Below, one piece after another: positions 35,170-43,561 of a stretch of 64,000 nt of DNA (its first letter is position 1; each line of letters opens with the position of its first letter). Below the pieces are notes generated by a model. That model made no database searches. It was given only the letters and a program-made list of their open reading frames with translations, and was not told the origin of the DNA. Origin of the DNA: Thermoplasmata archaeon (lineage in GTDB: Archaea; Thermoplasmatota; Thermoplasmata; Thermoplasmatales; Thermoplasmataceae); contig JAJYRA010000084.1 in the NCBI GenBank assembly GCA_021794355.1, positions 1 to 64,000 of the forward strand, read 5' to 3'. Position numbers and translations under genes: made by a program.

Positions 35170-36386
35170 TGAATTACACCACCATAATATCCAATTACCA
35201 CATCAGATACATTATTTCCTGTAGGACCGGTAAAAATGTGTCTTTTAAGTTTTATGGCCAGGGTACCTGTATCACTGTTTTCCACATATCTGTTTATCTC
35301 CTCCCTTATTACGGATTTTTTTAAGGCACTGTCCACTATGAACCCAGCCAATCCACTATTTCCGTCTTCTCCATCTGTTGCAAGAGATAGAAAAGTAAAG
35401 ATTTCATTTTCATCCATTTTTTGCAAAATAAGAGCTGAAAGAAGACAATTCCTACCACCTTTGCCATTTCCTATTACCCTGGAGGTTGTCTCTCCACTTG
35501 CTGAAAAAAGAAATGGTTTTCCAAGCCTATCATATTCTTTTCTCAAGAATTCTGTAATTTTCTCCGCACATATATTTACATCACCCTTCAGAATATTTCC
35601 AAGGTAAATCTTTTCTATTCCAAGTTCAATGGAATCCATGAGATCACGAGCATATTTTTCTCCTTTAAGTATAATTTTACCACTCACATTACAATCCCTG
35701 ATAATGGTTTTCTCGAATTGAATATGAAATTTTTCAAGGAGACTTATTTCCTGGTCCCTGTTTACAGATGGAAAGAAGGGGTTTGAACCTATTACTGAGA
35801 TATCATCACCGGGAACGTCTGAAATGGCCAGAATGAGGATTGAACCATAGGATGAATGATTGATCATTTTTCCGCACTTTACGTCGGAAAGCTGGCACCT
35901 TACACTATTTATCTGTTCAATTGGAAACCCGCCATTTACCAGTTTATGCATTATTTCCAGATATTCATCCCTGGAGATGCTTTGCCTGGGCTTTTCAAAT
36001 AATGAAGAGGTGCCGCCTGACAGAAGAAATATGAGTGAGTCTGACCTATCATTTCTTATTAATTCCATAATTTTTTCGGTGGAGTCAAAGGTATCGAAAG
36101 ATGGAAAAGGATGATTTCCCTTGAGAACTGTAACCTCACCCATGGGCTCCGGATCCGGACTTAAGCATACTCTCAGAGTGGAATGCCCTACCAACCATTT
36201 GTCCATTCCCTTAAACATTGGAATCGAGGCTTTTCCAATGGCAAGGATACTGAAGGAATTTCCTGAAACAAAATCAATCATTTCACTGTTATATTTACTG
36301 ACAATGTTGGACGGTGACTCTTTTAGAATATTATTTCTTACTGCTTCCCTTATGGCTATGTCTACGTTTTTCAGCGCATCAGTCAT
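35166..36386 (-). CDS. gck: Glycerate 2-kinase (MOFRL family)
   Basis: This 406-aa enzyme phosphorylates D-glycerate at the 2 position, the step that links the non-phosphorylative Entner-Doudoroff pathway of Thermoplasmatales to central metabolism. Family segments are LAIGKASIPMFKGMDK, FLLSGGTSSLFEKPRQ, GNGKGGRNCLLSALIL and SLATDGEDGNSGLAGFIVD. The C-terminal HIFTGPTGNNVSDV is the MOFRL end. It forms a two-gene unit with trmI. Confidence 0.92.
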   Translation of the reverse strand: MTDALKNVDIAIREAVRNNILKESPSNIVSKYNSEMIDFVSGNSFSILAIGKASIPMFKGMDKWLVGHSTLRVCLSPDPEPMGEVTVLKGNHPFPSFDTFDSTEKIMELIRNDRSDSLIFLLSGGTSSLFEKPRQSISRDEYLEIMHKLVNGGFPIEQINSVRCQLSDVKCGKMINHSSYGSILILAISDVPGDDISVIGSNPFFPSVNRDQEISLLEKFHIQFEKTIIRDCNVSGKIILKGEKYARDLMDSIELGIEKIYLGNILKGDVNICAEKITEFLRKEYDRLGKPFLFSASGETTSRVIGNGKGGRNCLLSALILQKMDENEIFTFLSLATDGEDGNSGLAGFIVDSALKKSVIREEINRYVENSDTGTLAIKLKRHIFTGPTGNNVSDVVIGYYGGVIQ

Positions 36387-36446
36387 GGGTGCACATTAAT
36401 TGAAAGGCAATAAAGTTAATTTTTCCCTAAAAATTTGAAAAAACAT

Positions 36447-36455
36447 TTTTATACT
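36447..36455 (+). promoter_or_regulatory. TATA box of the Asp-rich mini-ORF/lhr operon
   Basis: TTTTTATAC lies about 35 nt before the GTG at 36486, which leaves a short leader containing SD GAGGTGA (36474-36480). It is the only TATA-like element before the lhr gene. Confidence 0.5.
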
Positions 36456-36485
36456 TGTGTTATTTAATTGTGTTGAGGTGAAACC

Positions 36486-36560
36486 GTGTTGTTCAACTTA
36501 AAACCCAGGGACGATGATGACGATGATGACCAGGACGATGACGATGATGACGGATTCTGA
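36486..36560 (+). CDS. 24-aa Asp-rich mini-ORF upstream of lhr helicase
   Basis: GTG 36486 with SD GAGGTGA 5 nt upstream opens MLFNLKPR, seven Asp, Gln, six Asp, Gly-Phe and TGA at 36558-36560. Thirteen of 24 residues are Asp, coded by alternating GAT/GAC. The helicase start follows within 3-12 nt, so translation should be coupled. The SD, the position and the mixed codons (not a pure triplet repeat) argue for a real peptide, although a non-coding repeat is possible. No known family. Confidence 0.55.
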   Translation: MLFNLKPRDDDDDDDQDDDDDDGF

Positions 36561-36572
36561 AGAGTGAAGCGA

Positions 36573-39299
36573 ATGGTTATCATAGAAGATAAAAACTATA
36601 AAGAATTTTTTTCTGAAAAAATGTTTAATTTTATTAGATCCGTTTCATTTGAAGAATTAACTGAAGCTCAGGAAATGCTCATTCCCAAGGTAAGAAATGG
36701 AAATAATGCAATTCTCATTTCTCCAACGGGAAGTGGAAAAACAGAAGCAGCCATATTTCCTGTTTTTGATTATATTATGAATAATGAGATTCAACCCATA
36801 ACCGCTCTTTTTATTACTCCACTGAGAGCGTTGAACAGAGATATGCTTTCCAGATTGAAAAATTATGGAAAAAAAACCGGTATCAGGGTTCAGGTAAGGC
36901 ATAGTGATATATCAAACAGGGAAAGAAGGGAAATAAGGGATAACCCTGCAGACATACTGATCACAACCCCTGAATCCGTCCAGATTCTTTTGAATTCAAA
37001 AAAGATCAGGGAATATCTAAAAAACCTTAAGTACGTAATAGTGGACGAACTACACGAACTGGCACAGAATGAGCGGGGAACCCAACTGAGCATAGCTCTT
37101 GAAAGACTGGCTGAAATAGCACCTAAGTTCCAGAGAATAGGACTTTCAGCAACTGTCGGTAATCCGGAAGAACTTTCAAAATTCCTCTATTACACCGGAG
37201 ATGTAGTTGTTCTTAAAACCGGAATGATAAAAACAATGGAATTTGAAATTACCATACCGGAGAAAGCACCTGATGAAGTGGCAGGAAAAATGGGTTGCGA
37301 ACCAGAATATGCAGGTGCAATTTTGAAGATTCATCAGTTGATAGAATCCCATGAGGGAACACTGGTCTTTGTTAATACGAGAAGTGTTGCGGAGGATATT
37401 GCATTCAGGATGTCCCTATATTTTGGTAATCTTCCAGTCATGGTTCATCATGGGTCCCTATCAAGGGAGACCAGGGAGGATGCTGAGATTAAATTCAAGA
37501 GGAAAGAAATAAAGGGGTTAATCTGTACCTCTTCCCTCGAGCTTGGAATAGATATAGGGTCTGCTGATCTTGTAATACAATTTAACTCCCCGCGACAGAT
37601 AAACAAGCTCATCCAGAGAATTGGGAGATCAGGGCACTGGATCCAGAAGGTTTCCAGAGGGATAATTTTATGCGGGGACCTCATAGAGATGGAGGAGGCA
37701 ATGGCAATTGTTGGACAGGTAAATAACAAAATTCTTGAACCTGTATTTATCAGGGAATTATCCTACGCCACCGTGGCTAACCAGATCCTCCTAAGAGCAC
37801 ATCAAATGAGAAAATTCAACGCAGAAAAATTCTATGGCATCTTAATAAAAAGCTACCCCTTAAGAAACCTGTCAATAGAAGAATATTATGCCATAGTAAA
37901 TTTTCTAGCCTTTTCAAGAAAAATAAGGTATGATTCAGAAAACATCATATCATCCACGGTTTCTCTTGAATATTTCATAAATAATATATCAATGATACCA
38001 AGTGAAAAAACCTACAGGGTGGTGGATGTTATCAATAAAAAATTTGTGGGGACACTGGATGAAAGATATGTGCTGAACGAGATTGAACCGGGTGCATACT
38101 TCGTCATGAGGGGGGCAACCTGGAGAACCATAAGACTTGAAGAACAGATCATATTTGTAGAACCCTTTCAGACGGCAGCTCTAACTCCAAAATGGACCGG
38201 GGAGGATATACCGGTACTTCCAGATGTAACTCAGAGGGTTTCCCACAACAGGGAAAATCATATAGTTGAAGACAGCGTTGACCCCAGGTCCAAAATAGTG
38301 ATGAAAAAATGGCTTCAACAGGACCTGGCCCTTGTTAATAAGGTAGACGTGGAAAATAACGGTCAGGAAATACTGATTCAGATCCTTTTGGGAACCAAGG
38401 GGAATTTTGCCCTTTCAGAAATAATTGGTTCACTTTTAACATCAATCACAGGGGAAAGTGTTGAAACGGATTACTCTCCCTATCATATATACATGAGAAC
38501 TGGAAAACGAATAAGACCGGGAGAGATGATTGAAATAATTAGACAATTGAAACACCATGATTTGCATGTGCTTGTTGAGAACACTGTAAAAAGATCAAGA
38601 TTCTTCAATGGAATATTCCTCTATGAGGCGAGAAAATTTGGTGTTATAAAAATGGATGCCGATCTTTCCAGGATGAGAATTGAAAAGATTATTGAGTCCT
38701 ATAAGAACACGGTACTCTATGAAGATTCCATAAGGAAAATGATGAGCGATTACATGGACATGGAAGCAGTGGAAAATTTTATTAAAAATATGGAAAATAT
38801 AGAATTTATTCCAAGGGATAAGTTTAGTGAGGGATCGGAACAATTTCTTTCACATTATTCAGAAAGAATAGCCCCCCTGAAACCAACCAAGGCAATCATT
38901 GATTCCATAAGGGAAAGATTATTAAATGAAGAAATAACACTTCTCTGCACCAAATGCCTGTGGACACATACTGATAGGGTTAGAAATTTAAACAGTTTCA
39001 GGTGCCCTGCCTGTGGAAGCAATTTGGTTGCTGCCATATCCCCATTCATCAAGGAAGATCTTATTAAATCAATTGACAAGGATAAACTAACTGCGAAGGA
39101 AAAAACCACCCTCACCAAGTCCATACATATTCTTAGGGCAAGGGGAAAGATTGCACTGATGACCATGGCCGGAAGGGGAATTGGGCCTGAAATGGCCACC
39201 AGACTTCTCTCTGTGAGGTATTTTGATGAGGATGATCTCATAAGAGAAATAATGAAACAGGAAACTGAGTTTGCCAAAAACAGGAGGTTCTGGAACTGA
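36573..39299 (+). CDS. lhr: Lhr-type (large helicase-related) superfamily 2 DNA/RNA helicase
   Basis: This 908-aa ATPase starts at ATG 36573 (an in-frame GTG is at 36564). Helicase core: SPTGSGKTEAAIFP (motif I), VIVDELHEL (II), GLSATVGNPEEL (III), CTSSLELGIDIGSADLVIQF and LIQRIGRSGHW (V, VI), then the winged-helix and Lhr beta-barrel core. The C-terminus has a CxxC...CxxC zinc ribbon (CTKCLWTH, RCPACGSN). Lhr enzymes unwind branched DNA and RNA-DNA hybrids in repair. It is preceded by the Asp-rich mini-ORF and its stop overlaps the start of a TOPRIM gene. Confidence 0.92.
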   Translation: MVIIEDKNYKEFFSEKMFNFIRSVSFEELTEAQEMLIPKVRNGNNAILISPTGSGKTEAAIFPVFDYIMNNEIQPITALFITPLRALNRDMLSRLKNYGKKTGIRVQVRHSDISNRERREIRDNPADILITTPESVQILLNSKKIREYLKNLKYVIVDELHELAQNERGTQLSIALERLAEIAPKFQRIGLSATVGNPEELSKFLYYTGDVVVLKTGMIKTMEFEITIPEKAPDEVAGKMGCEPEYAGAILKIHQLIESHEGTLVFVNTRSVAEDIAFRMSLYFGNLPVMVHHGSLSRETREDAEIKFKRKEIKGLICTSSLELGIDIGSADLVIQFNSPRQINKLIQRIGRSGHWIQKVSRGIILCGDLIEMEEAMAIVGQVNNKILEPVFIRELSYATVANQILLRAHQMRKFNAEKFYGILIKSYPLRNLSIEEYYAIVNFLAFSRKIRYDSENIISSTVSLEYFINNISMIPSEKTYRVVDVINKKFVGTLDERYVLNEIEPGAYFVMRGATWRTIRLEEQIIFVEPFQTAALTPKWTGEDIPVLPDVTQRVSHNRENHIVEDSVDPRSKIVMKKWLQQDLALVNKVDVENNGQEILIQILLGTKGNFALSEIIGSLLTSITGESVETDYSPYHIYMRTGKRIRPGEMIEIIRQLKHHDLHVLVENTVKRSRFFNGIFLYEARKFGVIKMDADLSRMRIEKIIESYKNTVLYEDSIRKMMSDYMDMEAVENFIKNMENIEFIPRDKFSEGSEQFLSHYSERIAPLKPTKAIIDSIRERLLNEEITLLCTKCLWTHTDRVRNLNSFRCPACGSNLVAAISPFIKEDLIKSIDKDKLTAKEKTTLTKSIHILRARGKIALMTMAGRGIGPEMATRLLSVRYFDEDDLIREIMKQETEFAKNRRFWN

Positions 39300-39667
39300 G
39301 AGCAGAAAATTTTCTCAGGGAGATAGAAGTCCTTAAAAGAGAGAGTCTAAAAAATCCAATTCTGGTAGAAGGTGATCATGATATTTCGGCCCTCATTGAA
39401 ATAGGCATCAGGGGGAGAATAATTAAATTGAACCAGGGGTTGCCATTGGAGATGGTAAGCTTTAATCTTGCCAGGACTTTTAAGAGCATCATAATACTTA
39501 CAGATTTTGATAGATCTGGAATTAAATTACGAAAAAAAGTTCAGGAAGCTCTCATTTCCTATGGCTGCTCCACGGATATAAGATTTTGGCTATTTATCAG
39601 AAACAATTTCTCCATCAAGAGTGTTGAAGATATTCCCTGGCTTCTTCAAAACCATTCAATCGATTAA
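39296..39667 (+). CDS. Small TOPRIM-domain protein (COG1658-like) with probable CTG start
   Basis: TOPRIM requires the conserved Glu, which is in PILVEGDHDISALIEIG, upstream of any ATG, GTG or usable TTG. Reading back, the frame reaches CTG 39296 (overlapping the lhr stop as CTGA) with a perfect SD AGGAGGT 7 nt upstream (39282-39288). That gives 123 aa, the size of archaeal small TOPRIM proteins. The second acidic pair is in IIILTDFDRSGIKL (DxD). A TTG at 39428 would remove the catalytic Glu. The family is linked to nucleic-acid cleavage or primase-like chemistry (ribonuclease M5-like). It overlaps the convergent ABC ATPase by 53 nt. Confidence 0.72.
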   Translation: MRAENFLREIEVLKRESLKNPILVEGDHDISALIEIGIRGRIIKLNQGLPLEMVSFNLARTFKSIIILTDFDRSGIKLRKKVQEALISYGCSTDIRFWLFIRNNFSIKSVEDIPWLLQNHSID

Positions 39668-40406
39668 AATCAATGTCCAGAGGGTAAAATCTCGTTCCCT
39701 CAGGGGAATTATACTGACCAAACTTTGCATCATACACAATTTCAAGGTTTTTTATATTCATCACATTTTCCTTCGTGCCACCTACCAAGACTTTACCCTC
39801 TTTCATTAGAACAATGGAGTCGGAAATTCTATATGCCAGATTGATGTCATGCATTACAAGCAGAATCCCCTTTCCACTACTTTTGAGAACTTTCAATATT
39901 CCTGATAGTTTATTGATTTTATCAAGATCCAGAAAGGATGTGGGTTCGTCCATCATTATGTACTCTGAATTCTGATAAATTCCTGCTGCAATTGAAACCA
40001 TCCTTTTCTCACCTCCGCTAAGTGTTACAAAATCTCTGTCAATAAATTTTTCAACTCCGCATAAAGCTAGGGCCTCTAAAACATCTTCACGGCTTCCAGG
40101 CCTTGTGAATCCTGATATCTCCATCACATCCATGACATTGAATCCCATGGGTTCCGGAATTTCCTGCTGCACATAGGATATCTTTCTCGCGATATCCCTT
40201 GGTTTCATGGATTTCAGGTCCCTTCCATCAACCGTTATCTTACCACTTAAAAGAGGGATGTAACCATTAATTGCTATCAAGGTGGATGTTTTGCCCGACC
40301 CATTTTTTCCACATATTGATAGGATTTCACCGGTAGATACTGATAAATTAAGTGGCCCTATTTGCAGGTTTCCCCTCTTAAACTGAATTTCGTCCAGTTC
40401 AAGCAC
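39615..40406 (-). CDS. ABC transporter ATP-binding protein (BtuD/FecE-like)
   Basis: This 263-aa ATPase belongs to a vitamin B12/iron-chelate importer. Walker A GKNGSGKTSTLIA, signature LSGGEKRMVSIAAG, Walker B EYIMMDEPTSFLDLDK and switch His MHDINLAY are visible. It overlaps the permease gene by 8 nt. Corrinoid versus iron-siderophore cargo cannot be decided from the ATPase. Confidence 0.92.
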   Translation of the reverse strand: MLELDEIQFKRGNLQIGPLNLSVSTGEILSICGKNGSGKTSTLIAINGYIPLLSGKITVDGRDLKSMKPRDIARKISYVQQEIPEPMGFNVMDVMEISGFTRPGSREDVLEALALCGVEKFIDRDFVTLSGGEKRMVSIAAGIYQNSEYIMMDEPTSFLDLDKINKLSGILKVLKSSGKGILLVMHDINLAYRISDSIVLMKEGKVLVGGTKENVMNIKNLEIVYDAKFGQYNSPEGTRFYPLDIDFNRLNGFEEAREYLQHS

Positions 40407-41460
40407 TATAATACCCCCTGTTGGAAATCTTCATCATCAGCAACATAAAGAAAGGTACACCAATGAGTCCCGTTATGATCCCGATGGGTATGACTTCACT
40501 CCTTATTATGGAATGCGCGATGTCGTTGCATAAAATGAGAAAGGTTGCACCCAGGATTGCAGAGGAGGGTATCACGTATTTGTTTGAACCGCCATATAAC
40601 AGCCTTGACACATGGGGGAATATTAACCCCACAAAACCTATGAGTCCACTGATGGAAACTGCAGCAGATACTGCGACAGTTGTAAGAGCTATGGCAATTA
40701 TTTTTGATCTCTCGGCATTTACCCCAACAGATCTTGCGTGAACCTCACCCATCTGTAAAGCGTTCAGTTGTTTATACATTGATCCAAGTATTATGGACGT
40801 TATGACAACAACGGGAACTACCAAAAGATCTTCTGTCCATGAAATTCCAGATAGGGAACCAAGTATCCAGTAAAATATCCTGTTTTCAAGAGCAGGCTTT
40901 GAATATAGGAGCAGGGCCACAAATGAAGTGGCAAACAGGGAAATGGCTATTCCAGTAAGCAGAAACACAACAGGTGGGGTTCTTCCCTTTCGCATGGAAA
41001 GAAAGTATACCGTGGATACAACAAGTATGGAAAACATAAAGGCAAAAATTGGAAGGGTGAATATACCCAAAAAGGTTATTCCAAAAACAATGGCAATTAC
41101 AGCACCAAGCGTGGCCCCACTTGAGACACCAGTTATGTATGGTTCCGATATGGGATTCCTGAATATGCTCTGGATCACCGCACCTCCAACACCGAGAGCC
41201 GCTCCTACAGCTGCCGCTCCAAGAATTTCAGGTTCCCTCAGCTGTGTTATTATGATGTAGTCCGAGGTCCTTATGGTTCCTAACTTCAGGCCCATTTGTT
41301 CTCCTATGGATTTCAGGATGATCAGAGTACTTATATTTACGGGTCCAATGCTTAGAGAGGTAGTGAAAGAAAGAAAAAAGGCTATAATTGATAATAAAAA
41401 AAAGGTCTGTCTCCAACCGTGCCTCTCAATGGATTCAATAACTTTTGCACTCCTAAACAT
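40399..41460 (-). CDS. ABC transporter permease (BtuC/FecCD family)
   Basis: This 353-aa permease has about ten transmembrane helices. Family segments are LREPEILGAAAVGAALGVGG, RNPISEPYITGVSSGATLGA and GLIGFVGLIFPHVSRLLYGG, the last containing the coupling helix. It lies between the binding-protein gene (8-nt gap) and the ATPase gene (8-nt overlap). Confidence 0.92.
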   Translation of the reverse strand: MFRSAKVIESIERHGWRQTFFLLSIIAFFLSFTTSLSIGPVNISTLIILKSIGEQMGLKLGTIRTSDYIIITQLREPEILGAAAVGAALGVGGAVIQSIFRNPISEPYITGVSSGATLGAVIAIVFGITFLGIFTLPIFAFMFSILVVSTVYFLSMRKGRTPPVVFLLTGIAISLFATSFVALLLYSKPALENRIFYWILGSLSGISWTEDLLVVPVVVITSIILGSMYKQLNALQMGEVHARSVGVNAERSKIIAIALTTVAVSAAVSISGLIGFVGLIFPHVSRLLYGGSNKYVIPSSAILGATFLILCNDIAHSIIRSEVIPIGIITGLIGVPFFMLLMMKISNRGYYSA

Positions 41461-41468
41461 TCAATCAC

Positions 41469-42437
41469 TCATAGATCACTGACCGCCTTTGGCTCCGGGT
41501 TATAGGGGAGATTAAAGGGAAAGGCGGGAAGATTGACCTTTATACCGTATACTTCATACATAAGCCATTCTACAGCATATATATTTCTAAAGTTGGGTTC
41601 CGAAAACAGATTAGTATTGAATACAGTATAAATTGAATTGTTCTTGTATGCATCCGTAGATGTGAAAGGACTTTTGTTAAGATCTGAAGTATTAAAACAG
41701 GAGCCCAATAGGATTACCTGTGGGTTTTCATTTACGATCTCCTCGTTTGATATCTGGTAAAAGTTACTCTGGTTTGCAATATTATTCAGATGAGCATAGG
41801 TAAACATTTCATTCACAAAAGTTCCCTGCCCTGTGGTCCATGTTGCCCCATTTTCGACACACATGGCATATAATAGACTTTTATTTGTAACGCTTACATT
41901 TGAAAAGGCATTCAGTGATTTGCTCATCCATGTATTCAGAAGAGTTGCGTTCTTTTCAGTTCCAGTTAACTTTCCAAGAAGAAGATTTTGTTGCATTATG
42001 TCAGCGAAAGTTGAATTGAGCCCTGCACTCAGGAATATGTAATCAACTCCAGCATTAAGAAGCTGTTGAACTGAGCTGGGGTTATAGTGTGTGAAAGATA
42101 TTACGGCATCAGGTGAAAGGTTCAGTATCTGCTGTACACTCATCTGTGGATAACATGTGAGATTCGGCAGATTGCTGGGAGGATATGTTACATAAACTGT
42201 ACTTCCAACAATGTCTCTGTAGGCTCCCAGTGCATAGAGTGTAGCACTTACTGCAGGATCAAGAGATACTATCCTGTTTAGACGGATGCCGGAAACATTG
42301 CTGTTAATGTTTATCATCATCCCCTCTGTCCTATTGGGATCCTTTGAATATTCATAACCAGCTATTCCCAGTGCTCCAGCAATCAATAAAATAACAATAA
42401 CTACAGATATTACTTTCCTATTTTCTTTCCAGTTCAT
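41469..42437 (-). CDS. ABC transporter solute-binding protein (BtuF/FhuD-like)
   Basis: This 322-aa receptor has an uncleaved N-terminal anchor (about 9-28) and a TroA/BtuF-type fold: RIVSLDPAVSATLYALGAYR, YPQMSVQQILNLSPDAVISF, then LNNIANQSNFYQISNEEIVN. Many Asn-X-Ser/Thr sites suggest glycosylation outside the cell. Cargo could be a corrinoid or an iron chelate; the decaying cobalamin genes in this window make corrinoid attractive, as inference. First gene of the importer operon. Confidence 0.87.
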   Translation of the reverse strand: MNWKENRKVISVVIVILLIAGALGIAGYEYSKDPNRTEGMMININSNVSGIRLNRIVSLDPAVSATLYALGAYRDIVGSTVYVTYPPSNLPNLTCYPQMSVQQILNLSPDAVISFTHYNPSSVQQLLNAGVDYIFLSAGLNSTFADIMQQNLLLGKLTGTEKNATLLNTWMSKSLNAFSNVSVTNKSLLYAMCVENGATWTTGQGTFVNEMFTYAHLNNIANQSNFYQISNEEIVNENPQVILLGSCFNTSDLNKSPFTSTDAYKNNSIYTVFNTNLFSEPNFRNIYAVEWLMYEVYGIKVNLPAFPFNLPYNPEPKAVSDL

Positions 42438-42568
42438 ATGAAGTTCACTTTATTAAACTGAAATTTAATTCATATTTATAAAGTTATCTTTACAATGAGA
42501 AAGAAAACTTTATAGCGGTTAAGAAATGTTTTAACAAAACTTTTAAACGCCTGACAAATATCATTATC

Positions 42569-43561
42569 GTGCCCGAATCCTTTACACAACAATTCAAGGT
42601 TTATGAACTTAAAAAAAGCCAGACCTCCCTGATTTCGCTGAGCTTTCTCTGTATGTTCAACGGAAAGGAAACTTTACTTGAAGATTCCCTCAACAGCGTA
42701 GTTGATATTGCAGAGGAGTCTGGACTTGATTATGAGATCGTTATAGTAAATACCACGATGATTCCGATCAACTCCGTCTCCACAGAAGGGGTGAGAAGTG
42801 GGAAACCCTTAAAGATAGCAGATTATGGAAATTATAAGAGAGGAGAGGCAAAAAATGAGGTGCTGAAGAACTGCTCTGGAACTCATATAGTCATATTCGA
42901 TCCCGAACGTGTTTATGATCCAAGCTATGCAGACATATTATATAATTTCGTAAAGCAAAGGGAAAAGAGAATGTTATTTAGTGAAATCATAGTTATTCCA
43001 AAAGAAATTATTGTCGAATCTGGCGGCTGGAAAAATCTCTCAGTTTCAGAAGATTTAGAACTCTTCGCCAGAATAAGTCGAACCTATGGGATTCTTTTCT
43101 TCATAACTGAAGGGCAGGATTCCATTGAAAGATTCTTAATTTACAAACCTTCCCAGATTTTTTATAACAAGAATTTTAGAAGGATGAAAAAGGAAAGACG
43201 GTTATCAATATTAAGGGATATGTTTCTGGGATGCAATTATAACTTTGGTGATATTATCCTTCTTTCGAAGGAAAATGGGAGACGTCTCAGCACAAGAGAG
43301 TATATTTCACTGTTATCTTCCTACTTAAGGGTGAAACTAAAATCCCAAAAAGATAAAGATCAAAGGGAAAGTAATTTCACCTTACTCATGGAATCCATGT
43401 TTGAGTCAGTAATATTACAGGAATATGACAAGTTAAGGGTAGAAGGAAAATCCCTGAATATTAAAATGGGTAAAACAGAACTGGATTACCTCAATTCCAA
43501 AAGTGAAATGTTCCCTAAAATATCAAAGACGCTGAATAAGATAATGGAGAGAAAAAATTAA
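42569..43561 (+). CDS. GT2-like glycosyltransferase, metal-binding motif degenerate
   Basis: The GTG start gives 330 aa. The N-terminus (LISLSFLCMFNGKETLLEDS, then LDYEIVIVNTT) follows the GT-A pattern of the paralogs at 28377 and 57377. Where those have a DDDD metal site, this one reads HIVIFDPERVYDPSYADI, so the DxD motif is altered. There is no membrane helix at the C-terminus. It may be inactive or metal-independent. A TTTTAAA box (42540-42546) sits about 25 nt upstream. Convergent overlap of 4 nt with the aldo/keto reductase gene. Confidence 0.65.
   Translation: MPESFTQQFKVYELKKSQTSLISLSFLCMFNGKETLLEDSLNSVVDIAEESGLDYEIVIVNTTMIPINSVSTEGVRSGKPLKIADYGNYKRGEAKNEVLKNCSGTHIVIFDPERVYDPSYADILYNFVKQREKRMLFSEIIVIPKEIIVESGGWKNLSVSEDLELFARISRTYGILFFITEGQDSIERFLIYKPSQIFYNKNFRRMKKERRLSILRDMFLGCNYNFGDIILLSKENGRRLSTREYISLLSSYLRVKLKSQKDKDQRESNFTLLMESMFESVILQEYDKLRVEGKSLNIKMGKTELDYLNSKSEMFPKISKTLNKIMERKN

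Noticed and set aside
36510..36555. GAT/GAC tract as a simple microsatellite
   Set aside because: Codons alternate irregularly, the tract is exactly in frame after an SD-preceded GTG and is closed by Gly-Phe-stop, so a coding reading is better. Simple repeat expansion is still possible and is stated in the finding.
38855..39277. 140-aa antisense ORF inside lhr
   Set aside because: It is fully antisense to the helicase zinc-ribbon region, and the protein is Ser/Leu-rich shadow sequence.
39615..42437. Firm call of a cobalamin transporter
   Set aside because: BtuCDF and iron-chelate importers share these folds. Nothing in the binding protein fixes the cargo.
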